From positions 1,302,001 to 1,366,000 of the forward strand of contig NZ_CP009282.1 of NCBI RefSeq assembly GCF_000758605.1: a stretch of DNA of 64,000 bases, read 5' to 3'. Under the pieces are notes generated by a model that made no database searches, was not told the origin of the DNA, and saw only the letters and a program-made list of their open reading frames with translations. The translations under genes were made by a program, and so were the position numbers. Positions 8,676-17,314 of this stretch are shown in pieces. How positions within the stretch are numbered: the first letter of the stretch is position 1; each line of letters starts with the position of its first letter. The DNA is from Paenibacillus sp. FSL R5-0912 (GTDB lineage: Bacteria; Bacillota; Bacilli; Paenibacillales; Paenibacillaceae).

Positions 8676-9161
8676 CTGATCCGGAAATCATGGATAGTGT
8701 CCGCAATAACAGTACTGATCGTGGCATTCCTCGGCTATGAATGGTTTCGTCCGCAGCATGTGGAGCGGGAGTACCCTAGTGTGATCTACTCCAATAATGA
8801 AGTCGTGAAGCATAGCGCAATCGGGCTGAGGGGTGAAGTATGGAGAGGTGTGCCCGGAAGCAGTGAGTTTACCGGCGAGCTTACACTGGATGGAGGTCTT
8901 CATTATAATGTGAAGCTTAAGGATGGCGGCGGATACTACTTGGGAATTCTGACGGTCCTGGATGCAGACCGGTCACTGCGTTCGATTGGCTCTATTATAA
9001 CGTCTCAGAAGCTGGATAAGTTCTGGATTATGCTGACCCATCTTGATGAGCGCTACGGGCTTACCGCCGGAGAGGGATATATCTCGGGTCCGGCTAATAC
9101 GTTAGAGGAGGCCATACAGACCGGGAAGGATATTATGGGTTCAGCCAGGGATAGCAAGTAG
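8676..9161 (+). CDS. Membrane-anchored extracellular protein, unknown function, CTG start
   Basis: A 161-aa protein with a single N-terminal anchor (IRKSWIVSAITVLIVAFLG) and an extracytoplasmic domain I do not recognise. The start is taken as CTG at 8676, 7 bases after AGGAGG (8663-8668). TGA closes the frame at 8670-8672, and the first conventional codon, GTG 8697, has no ribosome site and would cut into the anchor. An ATC at 8679 is an alternative. Confidence 0.65.
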   Translation: MIRKSWIVSAITVLIVAFLGYEWFRPQHVEREYPSVIYSNNEVVKHSAIGLRGEVWRGVPGSSEFTGELTLDGGLHYNVKLKDGGGYYLGILTVLDADRSLRSIGSIITSQKLDKFWIMLTHLDERYGLTAGEGYISGPANTLEEAIQTGKDIMGSARDSK

Positions 9162-9257
9162 AAGGCCGAGATACATATCTTGGTACATACCGGATGGAAA
9201 TGCTGCGTCGCACAGCAGGCTGCCGGATTGATTATTATACACTGAGGGGAGAACAGT

Positions 9258-9809
9258 ATGGAGCAGCGGATAGAGGAACAGCTTGATTGGAGTGACTATG
9301 TAGGTTTTTGGAAAAGGGTGCTGATCCATTTTGTTGATTTTCTGATTCTGGCCCTTCCTACGTATTTGCTGAACAGGATTTGCGTCTCAGCCGCAGAATC
9401 GGCGGAGTCGGCGTTTCCGCTTTTTATTCAGTTTGTGCTGCTGATGGGCTTCAATGTGTTCATGGTTGTCAAATATGGGGGGACTCCGGGCAGACTAATT
9501 CTGGGGGCAAGAATAATTAATGGGGACGGTAGGTATCCGGCGCTGAAGCAGGCTCTGATCAGGGATTGCTTCCTCATCATCAACGGCTTTCTTGCAGTTA
9601 TTGTGAGTCTGAACACAGAGGAATTATCTGCGGTTTCCAGCAGTCTTGCCAATTGGAGTCCGCTCGCCACGAATTTGAATGTGTTCTTTGGCTGGGTAGT
9701 GGTCGCCGACTGCCTATTCGTTGTATTCACCCAGCGTAACCGGGCGCTGCATGATATGATGGCCGGAACCTATGTGGTTAAGAAAATTGCTCTGGACCAT
9801 CTTGTTTGA
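9258..9809 (+). CDS. RDD family membrane protein
   Basis: A 183-aa membrane protein with the RDD-domain layout. The first helix carries FWKRVLIHFVDFLIL, the second region carries GGTPGRLILGARI, and the C-terminus carries the hallmark NRALHDMMAGTYVV. RDD proteins are small polytopic membrane proteins of poorly defined function; some affect ion tolerance. GGGGAG lies upstream of the ATG. It stands alone before a strong bidirectional terminator. Confidence 0.85.
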   Translation: MEQRIEEQLDWSDYVGFWKRVLIHFVDFLILALPTYLLNRICVSAAESAESAFPLFIQFVLLMGFNVFMVVKYGGTPGRLILGARIINGDGRYPALKQALIRDCFLIINGFLAVIVSLNTEELSAVSSSLANWSPLATNLNVFFGWVVVADCLFVVFTQRNRALHDMMAGTYVVKKIALDHLV

Positions 9810-9835
9810 GCCCACAGGATAGAATTAACCAAGTA

Positions 9836-9884
9836 CAAAGGGAATAGATCAGGCGGCGTTACCGCTCTTGTTCTATTCCCTTTG
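9836..9884. terminator. Bidirectional terminator
   Basis: CAAAGGGAATAGA (9836-9848) pairs with TCTATTCCCTTTG (9872-9884) with an inner GCGG/CCGC stem. It separates the convergent genes ending at 9809 and 9903. Confidence 0.8.
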
Positions 9885-9902
9885 CCCTGTTTCGGAGGTG
9901 GA

Positions 9903-12248
9903 TCAGCCCACCTCCAGAACGGCTTTCATGAACGTCTTCAGCGCGGAATCCCCGCTTTCTTCAGTCCATTCCCTAAGTTTCCCGGACCTTGCTGTATATA
10001 GCTCCAGCATCTGCTTCAGCTGCCGGTCAAAGAGCTCCGGCTGTCCCGTACGCTCTGCCTTCATCTGGGTTATCAGCTTCGCCCAGTTAACAGTGCCGGA
10101 GCCGGGACTATGCTGGGGATAACGCAGAGCAAGCTTTAGTACGTCATCCAGCGGCTGTCCCGCCGCCAGCTCTGCAGCCAGATAGCTGCCGGTGAAGCGG
10201 TGGCTGCCATCCTCCTCCAGTGAGGCGACGAATTGCCTGCGGGCTTCGTCCAATTCCCCCTGGTGCATCAGCGCGGTAGCGTTAATTCCCTGATCATAGC
10301 TGTGCGGTTTCTGCTCACGCAGCTCAAGAAACCAGGAATAATAGTGATTGTAGCTTTTCCAGTCGGACTGCTCATAGTAGTAGAGCGCCAGGTTGAAGAC
10401 AGAGTCTGCAGTCGGACGCAGCTCTACAAGCTTCACTAGCAGAGGTATCGTTGCGGCTTCTAAGGATTTGTCTTTAGTATAGGAAGCCTTGGCTGTCATG
10501 AGATGAACCAGCATTTTGAGCGCATGATCATCCTGTGGATCTCTGGCATAGTCGTGGCGGTACGCTTCCAGTGCCTGTTCAAGCTTCTGCGCTTTAACCA
10601 GCTGATCGGCAGCGGTAAGACTGCGTGATTGTAAATAGAAGAAAGGCAGATTGCCGACGGTGTCCTCGTTCAGCCGGTAGCCATTGCTGCGGGTAATCAC
10701 CCGCCCGGATACATCATAGGCTTCTATGCTCCACGAGAAGCGTCCGCTTGGATCGGCGAAGCCGAGCAGCGAGGAGGGCTCAACGGATTCCCAGCCTTCT
10801 CCGCTGCTGCTGGTGGAGAAACCGCCGCTGTTATACAGATCTGTTACAGGGATGGAAATCTTATTCCCCGTGATATGCTGGCGGATTACATAACTGAAGG
10901 TGCTGCCTTCGGCTGAGACTGTGCCGCTGAGACTGTAAGAGGCCGCATTCCGGACAGTCTCCCACTCGAATTCTACAGAATCACCTGTAAGGAGCTGCGA
11001 ATTTACCGGTGACTTCAGCTCCAGCAAGGGCTGAAGGATAATATTATTAGTCAAACGGTCATTTGGTTTGATTTCGATCCAGTCATCCGCCTGCACAGGC
11101 CAGGTCCAGCCATCGATCTGCTCAAAGCTCAGGCCCAAAAATAACTGATAATAGCCGGGAATGACGCCTGAGAAGGAAAAACGGCCCTGTGCATCTGTGA
11201 CGATTTCATACGGCTCCGAGCCATAAAACACACTATGACTAACTTCGCTCTCCGGCCGCAGGAAGATGCCTGCCCGGGAGACCGGAGTGCCGTCGCTGTA
11301 GGTTAGTGTCCCTGACAATGTGGCAGGAGCAGAGTTTCCTGCTTCCGCAGTAGCTGTAAGTGCGGTCTGCAGTGCAAGCAGCTGCCGCTGCATTTCGGAA
11401 GTGGGTTCACTCATATTCTCTGTAGCAGCTTCAAGGGAATCTTGAGCCGATGAAGGTTGCTCTGTGGAGCCCTGGGGGCTTAAGTCATTTCCTTCGTTCA
11501 CTTCATGATAATTCTTGTCACGTGACTCCTGGTAACTCTTCAGACTGTTGTTCACCAGCTCCAGCGCTTCGCTGCACTTACCTTCTGCAAAGAGCAGCCG
11601 CGCACCAAGCCAGGCTGAACGGGCTTCATGTTCGTATTCGCCATCATGTACGGGGGAATGGGCTTGCTTCAGCAAGTCTCCTGCAGCCGCCCAATTCCCT
11701 GCGTTCAATGCCCTCTCAGCCTGAAGCAAAGCCAGCTCTCTGAACATAGAGGATTTACTGCTGATTCTGGTGCGTACTTCCGTAAGTACCGCATCCCCGT
11801 CATCTCCGGCACCCAGTACATCGTATTCATAGACAAGCTGTTTAGCGGCAGTAAGCAAATAGCCGTCTATAGGGCCTTCTAGCATATATTCTCTCAGGAA
11901 CCGGAGCTTATCTGCGGGTAGCAGCGGCAGTGGTGTCTCTTCGTTATTGTTCTGGCTCCACTGGCTAGAAGAGGAGCCGATATACACATTGAAATCATAG
12001 GGCTGTATCCAATTGCCTGGTTCAATTATTGTAGTGCGGATAAGCGTCATACGCTTGCTCCCGCTGCTGGCATCCAGCTTGCTCAGCAGCATTTCGCGTG
12101 CCAGAGTCCCGGTATCCGCTGTGGCGGAGGTTGCAAGCTGAACCGATGGCGCTGCTGCCTGTTGAAGAACAGCTGGTATTAGAATTAGCAGCGCAAGCGG
12201 AAGCAGCACGAACAGCACCAGCTGCTTGACCTTGATCCTAATTTTCAT
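9903..12248 (-). CDS. Large membrane-anchored protein with TPR-like and carboxypeptidase-regulatory-like domains
   Basis: A 781-aa protein with an N-terminal transmembrane segment (about 8-28), a helical TPR-like region (about 120-290), a carboxypeptidase-regulatory-like Ig fold (about 305-400, with TLTYSDGTPVSRAG and TDAQGRFSFSGVIPGYYQL), a second beta-rich region (about 405-530), and a C-terminal TPR-like array (about 550-760). It is the third gene of a sigma, anti-sigma and effector operon, and its ATG overlaps the anti-sigma gene by 11 bp. It could act as an extracytoplasmic sensor or as the effector of that system; no known regulator of this design is recognised. Confidence 0.75.
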   Translation of the reverse strand: MKIRIKVKQLVLFVLLPLALLILIPAVLQQAAAPSVQLATSATADTGTLAREMLLSKLDASSGSKRMTLIRTTIIEPGNWIQPYDFNVYIGSSSSQWSQNNNEETPLPLLPADKLRFLREYMLEGPIDGYLLTAAKQLVYEYDVLGAGDDGDAVLTEVRTRISSKSSMFRELALLQAERALNAGNWAAAGDLLKQAHSPVHDGEYEHEARSAWLGARLLFAEGKCSEALELVNNSLKSYQESRDKNYHEVNEGNDLSPQGSTEQPSSAQDSLEAATENMSEPTSEMQRQLLALQTALTATAEAGNSAPATLSGTLTYSDGTPVSRAGIFLRPESEVSHSVFYGSEPYEIVTDAQGRFSFSGVIPGYYQLFLGLSFEQIDGWTWPVQADDWIEIKPNDRLTNNIILQPLLELKSPVNSQLLTGDSVEFEWETVRNAASYSLSGTVSAEGSTFSYVIRQHITGNKISIPVTDLYNSGGFSTSSSGEGWESVEPSSLLGFADPSGRFSWSIEAYDVSGRVITRSNGYRLNEDTVGNLPFFYLQSRSLTAADQLVKAQKLEQALEAYRHDYARDPQDDHALKMLVHLMTAKASYTKDKSLEAATIPLLVKLVELRPTADSVFNLALYYYEQSDWKSYNHYYSWFLELREQKPHSYDQGINATALMHQGELDEARRQFVASLEEDGSHRFTGSYLAAELAAGQPLDDVLKLALRYPQHSPGSGTVNWAKLITQMKAERTGQPELFDRQLKQMLELYTARSGKLREWTEESGDSALKTFMKAVLEVG

Positions 12249-12582
12249 GGCTTCTCACCGCCTGTTCATAGATGTCTTTCCAGTACGTATTGCCGCCAGC
12301 TTCAATCAGTTCCCGCTGGCCCTGTACGGGCAGTGTACGGGCCCCATGTTCCGGGGGCCCGCTCTGCGGGTAGCAGAGGATCAGCGCACCTGCGATTAAT
12401 AGCGCAGATAGCGCACCCAGTGGCTTGAGTGGAATTTCCAGCTCCTTATTCCATAGTGCCCGCAGGCGGGCCAGCGGTGCGGTAGGATGAGTCTGCTGCA
12501 GAACCCGTTCCTGTCCGCTGAAGGAGAGGCTGCTCAACTCTTCATCCAGACGGCGTTTGATGTGTTCTTGTTCATTGCTCAT
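12238..12582 (-). CDS. Probable membrane anti-sigma factor
   Basis: A 114-aa protein with a short cytoplasmic N-terminus (EQEHIKRRLDEELSSLSFSG), one transmembrane helix (about 54-70) and a small outer tail. Its position directly after the ECF sigma gene (ATGA overlap at 12579-12582) and this topology are typical of anti-sigma factors that hold their sigma partner at the membrane. There is no zinc-binding HxxxCxxC motif, so it would be a non-ZAS type. The function is inferred from context and topology. Confidence 0.7.
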   Translation of the reverse strand: MSNEQEHIKRRLDEELSSLSFSGQERVLQQTHPTAPLARLRALWNKELEIPLKPLGALSALLIAGALILCYPQSGPPEHGARTLPVQGQRELIEAGGNTYWKDIYEQAVRSHEN

Positions 12583-13127
12583 AGAACATGCCCCTCCTTC
12601 TCCAGAATCTGCTTCAACAGTGTCCGTCCCCGGGATAACCGGGATTTCACCGTATTGTCCGGTAATCTCAACTGCCCGCTGATCTCACGGATGCTCATCT
12701 CATGGTAATAGTACAGCGTCAGACATTCGCGGTAGATGTAATCCAGACTTCTTACAGCTTCACTTAGCTGCAGATTATGCCATTCTGCTATAAACAGCTC
12801 TTCTGCGCCTGCGGAGGCGCCTGCTTCATTCTGTACCCAGGCCCCGCCCTCCGGCGCAGGACAAATATTTCGCCAGCTCCATGTCCGCTGCCTCATCCGG
12901 CAGCGGTTAACCACGATGGCAATCAGCCAGGGTCTCAGACGCTGAGGGTCCTTCAGCTGCCCGATTTTGGCATAGGCCTGAATGAAGGTATCCTGCACGG
13001 CTTCCTCGGCAGACTGCCGGTCCCGCAGGAGCAGCCAGGCGGTCCGGAGCAGCATATCCCCATATTGCTCCATCAGCTGGCGGAGAGCGGACTCATCCCT
13101 GGCTTTGATTCTCTCTATAATATCCAG
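12579..13127 (-). CDS. ECF-type RNA polymerase sigma factor, CTG start
   Basis: A 182-aa sigma-70-family protein. Region 2 (about 19-85) contains LLRTAWLLLRDRQSAEEAVQ and the DTFIQAY block; region 4 (about 125-178) ends in the helix-turn-helix LPDNTVKSRLSRGRTLLKQI. An in-frame ATG at 13073 would drop the first helix of region 2. The 18 upstream codons read LDIIERIKARDESALRQL, exactly the usual ECF N-terminus, and begin at CTG 13127, which has GGGAGGGG upstream. No ATG, GTG or TTG lies between that ribosome site and the CTG. It is followed by its anti-sigma gene with a 4-bp overlap. Confidence 0.85.
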   Translation of the reverse strand: MDIIERIKARDESALRQLMEQYGDMLLRTAWLLLRDRQSAEEAVQDTFIQAYAKIGQLKDPQRLRPWLIAIVVNRCRMRQRTWSWRNICPAPEGGAWVQNEAGASAGAEELFIAEWHNLQLSEAVRSLDYIYRECLTLYYYHEMSIREISGQLRLPDNTVKSRLSRGRTLLKQILEKEGHVL

Positions 13128-13628
13128 ATGAAGCTCCCCTCCCTTTATTAGTAAGATGCGTGCTGCGGGAGGAAGGTTGCGTGCTGCAGGGAAATAATTC
13201 CTGAATTGAAGGGCTTGAGCAGCGAATGTGCTCTCAATTGCAGAATGTGCAATAGAAAACCCGTTTTTGGAGGCTGGAAAGCAATCTGCTGTATTTGATG
13301 CAACAGAATTTTGAGGAATGACTGTATAAGGGTGTTTTTCTGATTGTTGCCTGCAGAAAGTGCAATAGAATCAAATTCCGGGTAATTTTTAGGGAGTTCT
13401 ATTGTACTAAATGCAACAGATCCGGTATTGCAGCTTTGGGGCGGGTAGCGGTAAGAGAAACGCTGCAACTACACGCGGCAGTATCAGTCCCAACTGGAAC
13501 ATGCCAAAAATGTTCTATAGAAGGGCGGCCTGAAAAGGAGCATCGTGCAACCTTTAGCGGGGGCACTGCGTCATAGGTTAACAGTTTAGATTGTAGAGGA
13601 AGTTCCCGAAAACGAAGGAGATGGCATC
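13128..13628. repeat. Intergenic region with a diverged 113-bp direct repeat
   Basis: No credible gene is seen in about 500 bp. GCAGAATGTGCAATAGAA (13240) recurs as GCAGAAAGTGCAATAGAA (13353), and ATGCAACAGA at 13298 recurs at 13411, both 113 bp apart, so a diverged tandem duplication of about 113 bp spans roughly 13200-13425. The GCAATAG and GCAACAG cores are partly complementary to TATTGTACT-type segments nearby and could form hairpins. This resembles dispersed intergenic repeats of Paenibacillus, but copies elsewhere could not be checked. Confidence 0.55.
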
Positions 13629-14384
13629 ATGATCACATCATTCAAAACGATAGCAGGCATAATTCTACTTGGCGGAATGCTCAGTCTAACGGCTTGTAAT
13701 TCCGGTAAGCCGGATGCGGTGAATACCGGCGGGGCGGCTGCGCAAGCCTCGGAGGCTCCGGCGTCTGCACAGCCGGAAGGGAGTCCCGCCCCTGGTGCGG
13801 GCACGGAGCCGGCTGAAGCTGGCGGCGGTGCAGCAACAGCTCCACCTGACGCGGCTCCTGCTGCGCAAGGCGGCACTGGAGCGGCCGCTTCACCTGCGGC
13901 TGCAGAGCCTGGCGCAGCGGCAGGAGCCTCGTCGGCTGCTACGCCGCAGGAGCTGAGCAAGCAGCTGAAAGAGCTGCTGCAGCTTGCCAAGCAGGGCAAG
14001 GTGCCCGGCGTGGAATATGCTGCACACAGTGGACTCATTGACGATGTGGAAGCAGCATGGGGAGAGCCGGACACCAAAGAATCGGCAGGCAAAGGCATTT
14101 ATTCCACGTATGCCGGCAAGCACGTGGTATTCGGCTTTAACAAAGGCAGCCAAATCTTTGATGTGCGTTCAAGCGCCTCCGATTTACAAAAGCTGACGCT
14201 GAAGCAGATTGAAGAAGTCCTCGGCAAGCCGGACGCTACCTCAGTGAACGGCAGCGATGACATTTATATATACCAGGCGGGCAAGCAGTACCAGCTCAAG
14301 TTCATCATCCCGGATTCAACGGGTACCGTGGATCATATCTCAGTATTCTCCAAACAGGATTCCATCAACAATATGGCTGGTTAG
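13629..14384 (+). CDS. YjgB/DUF4309-like lipoprotein
   Basis: A 251-aa lipoprotein. The signal ends in the lipobox LTAC (Cys23), followed by a long Ala/Pro/Gly/Glu linker (about 30-105, low complexity, high G+C). The C-terminal domain (about 110-250) matches the YjgB (DUF4309) pattern, with VEAAWGEPDTKES and a second IEEVLGKPDATSV. B. subtilis YjgB is a secreted protein of unknown role. GAAGGAG lies before the ATG. It is monocistronic with its own terminator. Confidence 0.72.
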   Translation: MITSFKTIAGIILLGGMLSLTACNSGKPDAVNTGGAAAQASEAPASAQPEGSPAPGAGTEPAEAGGGAATAPPDAAPAAQGGTGAAASPAAAEPGAAAGASSAATPQELSKQLKELLQLAKQGKVPGVEYAAHSGLIDDVEAAWGEPDTKESAGKGIYSTYAGKHVVFGFNKGSQIFDVRSSASDLQKLTLKQIEEVLGKPDATSVNGSDDIYIYQAGKQYQLKFIIPDSTGTVDHISVFSKQDSINNMAG

Positions 14385-14442
14385 AACAGCATCTGTAAGC
14401 CCCCGGATTGCGGCAGCTGCAGTCACATAGATAGCAATTTAT

Positions 14443-14486
14443 GAAGAGTCCCTTCGCAGCGGCAACTGTGGAGGGACTCTTCTTGT
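14443..14486 (+). terminator. Rho-independent terminator
   Basis: GAAGAGTCCCT (14443-14453) pairs with AGGGACTCTTC (14472-14482), then TTGTT. It follows the YjgB-like gene. Confidence 0.75.
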
Positions 14487-14698
14487 TAACCACAAATAAT
14501 ATTGCAGATAAGTACCTGCCAGCAGGCTCGGCTTCCGACGAAGTCTGCTGGTTACATGCTTCCCTACGCTCCCGATGAAGTTACGCCATCCCCGAACCGG
14601 CTGTCCCTCATGAATGCAGTTGCTGCTATCGTGCGCAGAACTTCTTGCTGATATAATCAGTTTATGGGTTGATCTGTAGAAAGAAGAGAGGCACAGCT

Positions 14699-15853
14699 AT
14701 GCATCTGGAGTTGAACGAAAGTGAATATAAAGTATCTGCCGGCGGATTAACCATAGAGCTGCTGCCCAAGGAGTTTGCGCTTCTGCAGTTTCTGTACCGC
14801 AACAGGGGGAGGACCTTCAGCCGCGAGCAGCTTCTGGATAAAGTCTGGCCCATGGAGTATCCGGTGGAGCGGACCGTCGATGATCATATCTACCGGCTGC
14901 GGAAGAAGCTGCGCGGCCTTAGCGGAATCGACATCAAGACCATCCGCGGATTCGGATACAGTCTGGCTGTGCAGGGCTCTCCGGAGGGCGTAGCGATGAA
15001 TCCGGCAACGAATGATCCGGAGCTGCGGAATACAATGAGTGAGGTATTCATGAAGTTTCATATCTACGGTCAGGGCAAATCGATGCTGACCCTCGCACGC
15101 CAGCAGGACATTCTCGGCTACGAGCTGGACCCGCATTATTCGATGGTCGTTCATTTCGTCCAGGGAGATTTGGAGTGGCTGATCTACACGGACGAGGTTC
15201 CGCTGAAGGACCGGCTTTTTTACCTCAACCTGTTCTATTTCTTCATAGGTGACCCTAAGGTGAAGATGGAATATGCCGAGCGTCTGATTGAGCGGAAACT
15301 GCTGAACCCCCCTGAACAGCTGGAACTGGAGATTCTGACCATGCTGGATTTGTACACCTTGGCAGGCCAGCCGGACAAAGCGCTGGAACGCCTGAAACGT
15401 TCCTATCAGGTAATATCCGAACCGGATTTTGAGAACTTCGTTCCGGCGACGCAGATTACGGAGCTGTTCATTCATCTGGTGGCGGGAACCGGGGATGAGC
15501 AGTTGGAGCGTATGGACGAAACCGTCAGCCGGACCCTGAGGGACAAGCCTTTTCTGCGGGAGATCGGCGGTTACAAAGTAGTAAAGGGACTCTGGGCGCT
15601 TCGGCGGGCACAGTGGGCAGAGGGAGAGAAACTGATCAATGAAGGATTGCAGGTGCTCGATATGTCCGGGTTTGTGCCGCTGCGGTTCTATTCGGTGTAC
15701 CGGATCAACCATTTCTGCCGCATGTTTCTGGCCGGAAGTCCCTTGGGACGCAAATACGAGAGCCTGTTTACAGCAGAGCTTGAAGCGTTTGGTCTGGTAA
15801 GGCTGGAACGGGCACTCGAAAATCTGCTGCTGCCGCTGCTCGAGGCCCACTGA
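14699..15853 (+). CDS. Winged-helix (OmpR-type) regulator with TPR-like sensor region, no receiver
   Basis: A 384-aa protein. Residues 1-95 form an OmpR/PhoB winged helix (LPKEFALLQFLYRNRGRTFS, then RTVDDHIYRLRKKLRG and IRGFGYSL). The remaining 290 residues are helical and TPR-like, similar to bacterial transcriptional activator domains. There is no phosphoacceptor receiver domain, so it would sense by ligand or partner binding. The ATG at 14699 is chosen because GAGAGG lies 7 bases upstream; the upstream in-frame start at 14669 has none. The MFS gene begins 86 bp downstream and may be its target. Confidence 0.78.
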   Translation: MHLELNESEYKVSAGGLTIELLPKEFALLQFLYRNRGRTFSREQLLDKVWPMEYPVERTVDDHIYRLRKKLRGLSGIDIKTIRGFGYSLAVQGSPEGVAMNPATNDPELRNTMSEVFMKFHIYGQGKSMLTLARQQDILGYELDPHYSMVVHFVQGDLEWLIYTDEVPLKDRLFYLNLFYFFIGDPKVKMEYAERLIERKLLNPPEQLELEILTMLDLYTLAGQPDKALERLKRSYQVISEPDFENFVPATQITELFIHLVAGTGDEQLERMDETVSRTLRDKPFLREIGGYKVVKGLWALRRAQWAEGEKLINEGLQVLDMSGFVPLRFYSVYRINHFCRMFLAGSPLGRKYESLFTAELEAFGLVRLERALENLLLPLLEAH

Positions 15854-15939
15854 TAATTCTCTGACAATTCTCCGTTACAGTAGGATCATGAATGTTTCGC
15901 ACATTCAATGATATTACATGTAACCTGGAGGAATGTCAG

Positions 15940-17229
15940 ATGGAGCTTTCAACGAAGCAGGGAACCAGCCTGCTGCATAACAAAACGTACATGCGCGTGT
16001 ACAGCGCCTTCGCCACGGCAAGCTTCGGCGACTGGTTCGATGCACTGGCTATTCAGGTGCTGGTCGGCTACCGCTGGCAGGCCGGGCCGCTGATGCTGGC
16101 GCTTATTCCGGTGGCGCTGGCGCTGCCGAGCATTCTGTTTGGCTCGGTTGCCGGAGTAGCCGCCGACCGGCTGAACAAGCTGAAGCTGATGCGTGTATGC
16201 GATCTGCTGACTGCGCTGTTGACTGTACTGGTGCTATTCGCCCCGAGCATGTTCTGGCTGCTGCCTTTGCTGGCGCTGCGTTCAGCGCTATCCATGCTGA
16301 ATATGCCTGCCCAGCAGTCTTTGACCCGCAGCCTGGTCAGAGAGGACCAGCTGCTGCAAGCCTCGTCGCTCAATGGGCTGGTTAACCAGGGCTCCAAAAT
16401 TGCCGGCCCTCTGCTCGGAGGTCTGGCGCTCGCTTTCCTTACGCCGCAATGGTGCATCCTGATCAATGCCTTGCTGCGCGGCTGCTCTTATCTGCTGCTG
16501 CTGTCCGTGAAGAACATCCGCACGGATGAAGATAACAGCAAACAGCCTGAGGCGCCGGAAGACAAGATTCCGCTGCATACGATGTGGCGGGAAGGCTGGA
16601 GCTTCATGCTGCGCAGCCGGATCCTGCTGAGTACTATGCTGTTCGGGCTGGCCGGGGCACTGGTGATTCAAGTGGTCGACTTCCAGTTCACCAGCCTGTT
16701 CCGGGTGTTTGCACCGGAGCGGGAATCCTTGCTCGGCTGGATGGTAGCCGCTACCGGAGTAGGAGCTGTGCTGATTATACTTCTCCTGAACAAGCTGAAT
16801 CCGGAAACGGGATATAGCTGGAGGCTCGGCTCGGGATATGTATTGATTGGCGGTTCCATTGCTGCACTTGGATCGCTCCAGCCGGGCGCTTCGATAGTAT
16901 GGGTTCTGCTGATCGGATTTGTACTGGGGATCGGAAACGGGGTATTTATGGTTACGTTCAATTATTGCCTGCAAAAAGAAACCCCGCCGCATATGACAGG
17001 CCGTATCTTCGGCATCCAGAACACCGTACTCAGCACGGTACTTATTATTGCACCATTGCTGGGTGGTCTGCTTGTCCAGTATGCAGGCCCTGCCCGTATT
17101 TTTATCAACACCGGCCTGCTGCTGCTCCTTCTGGGTCTGGCGGGTCTGCTGTTCGGGCGGCTGCTCTGGCCTGAGGCCAAGCTTAAGCTGGAAGGTGCAC
17201 AGCCTGTAGCCGCAGTAGATCAGGGGTAG
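15940..17229 (+). CDS. MFS transporter (EntS/BacE-like exporter family)
   Basis: A 429-aa polytopic protein with about 12 transmembrane helices and an MFS loop motif (VAADRLNKLKLMRV near residue 67). Overall it resembles the MFS_3 group of siderophore and drug exporters (FGDWFDALAIQVLVGYRW near the N-terminus; PAQQSLTRSLVREDQLLQA). The ATG at 15940 has GGAGG 8 bases upstream; the longer start at 15892 lies before that site. The substrate is unknown. It is transcribed behind the winged-helix/TPR regulator. Confidence 0.8.
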   Translation: MELSTKQGTSLLHNKTYMRVYSAFATASFGDWFDALAIQVLVGYRWQAGPLMLALIPVALALPSILFGSVAGVAADRLNKLKLMRVCDLLTALLTVLVLFAPSMFWLLPLLALRSALSMLNMPAQQSLTRSLVREDQLLQASSLNGLVNQGSKIAGPLLGGLALAFLTPQWCILINALLRGCSYLLLLSVKNIRTDEDNSKQPEAPEDKIPLHTMWREGWSFMLRSRILLSTMLFGLAGALVIQVVDFQFTSLFRVFAPERESLLGWMVAATGVGAVLIILLLNKLNPETGYSWRLGSGYVLIGGSIAALGSLQPGASIVWVLLIGFVLGIGNGVFMVTFNYCLQKETPPHMTGRIFGIQNTVLSTVLIIAPLLGGLLVQYAGPARIFINTGLLLLLLGLAGLLFGRLLWPEAKLKLEGAQPVAAVDQG

Positions 17230-17261
17230 ATTAAAAAAAGGCAGACAGTAAGTTTAAGATC

Positions 17262-17280
17262 AAGCCCTTCGGGGCTTTTT
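17262..17280 (+). terminator. Short rho-independent terminator
   Basis: AAGCCC, a short loop and GGGCTT, then TTT, 33 bp after the MFS stop codon. The stem is short, so termination may be leaky into the phosphatase gene. Confidence 0.55.
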
Positions 17281-17314
17281 CTGCACTGCCACATTACATA
17301 TTCAGGAGGAGCCA

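Noticed and set aside
14747..15850. 367-codon frame antisense to the winged-helix regulator
   Set aside because: Shadow of the plus-strand gene; Gln/Leu/His-rich with no start signal.
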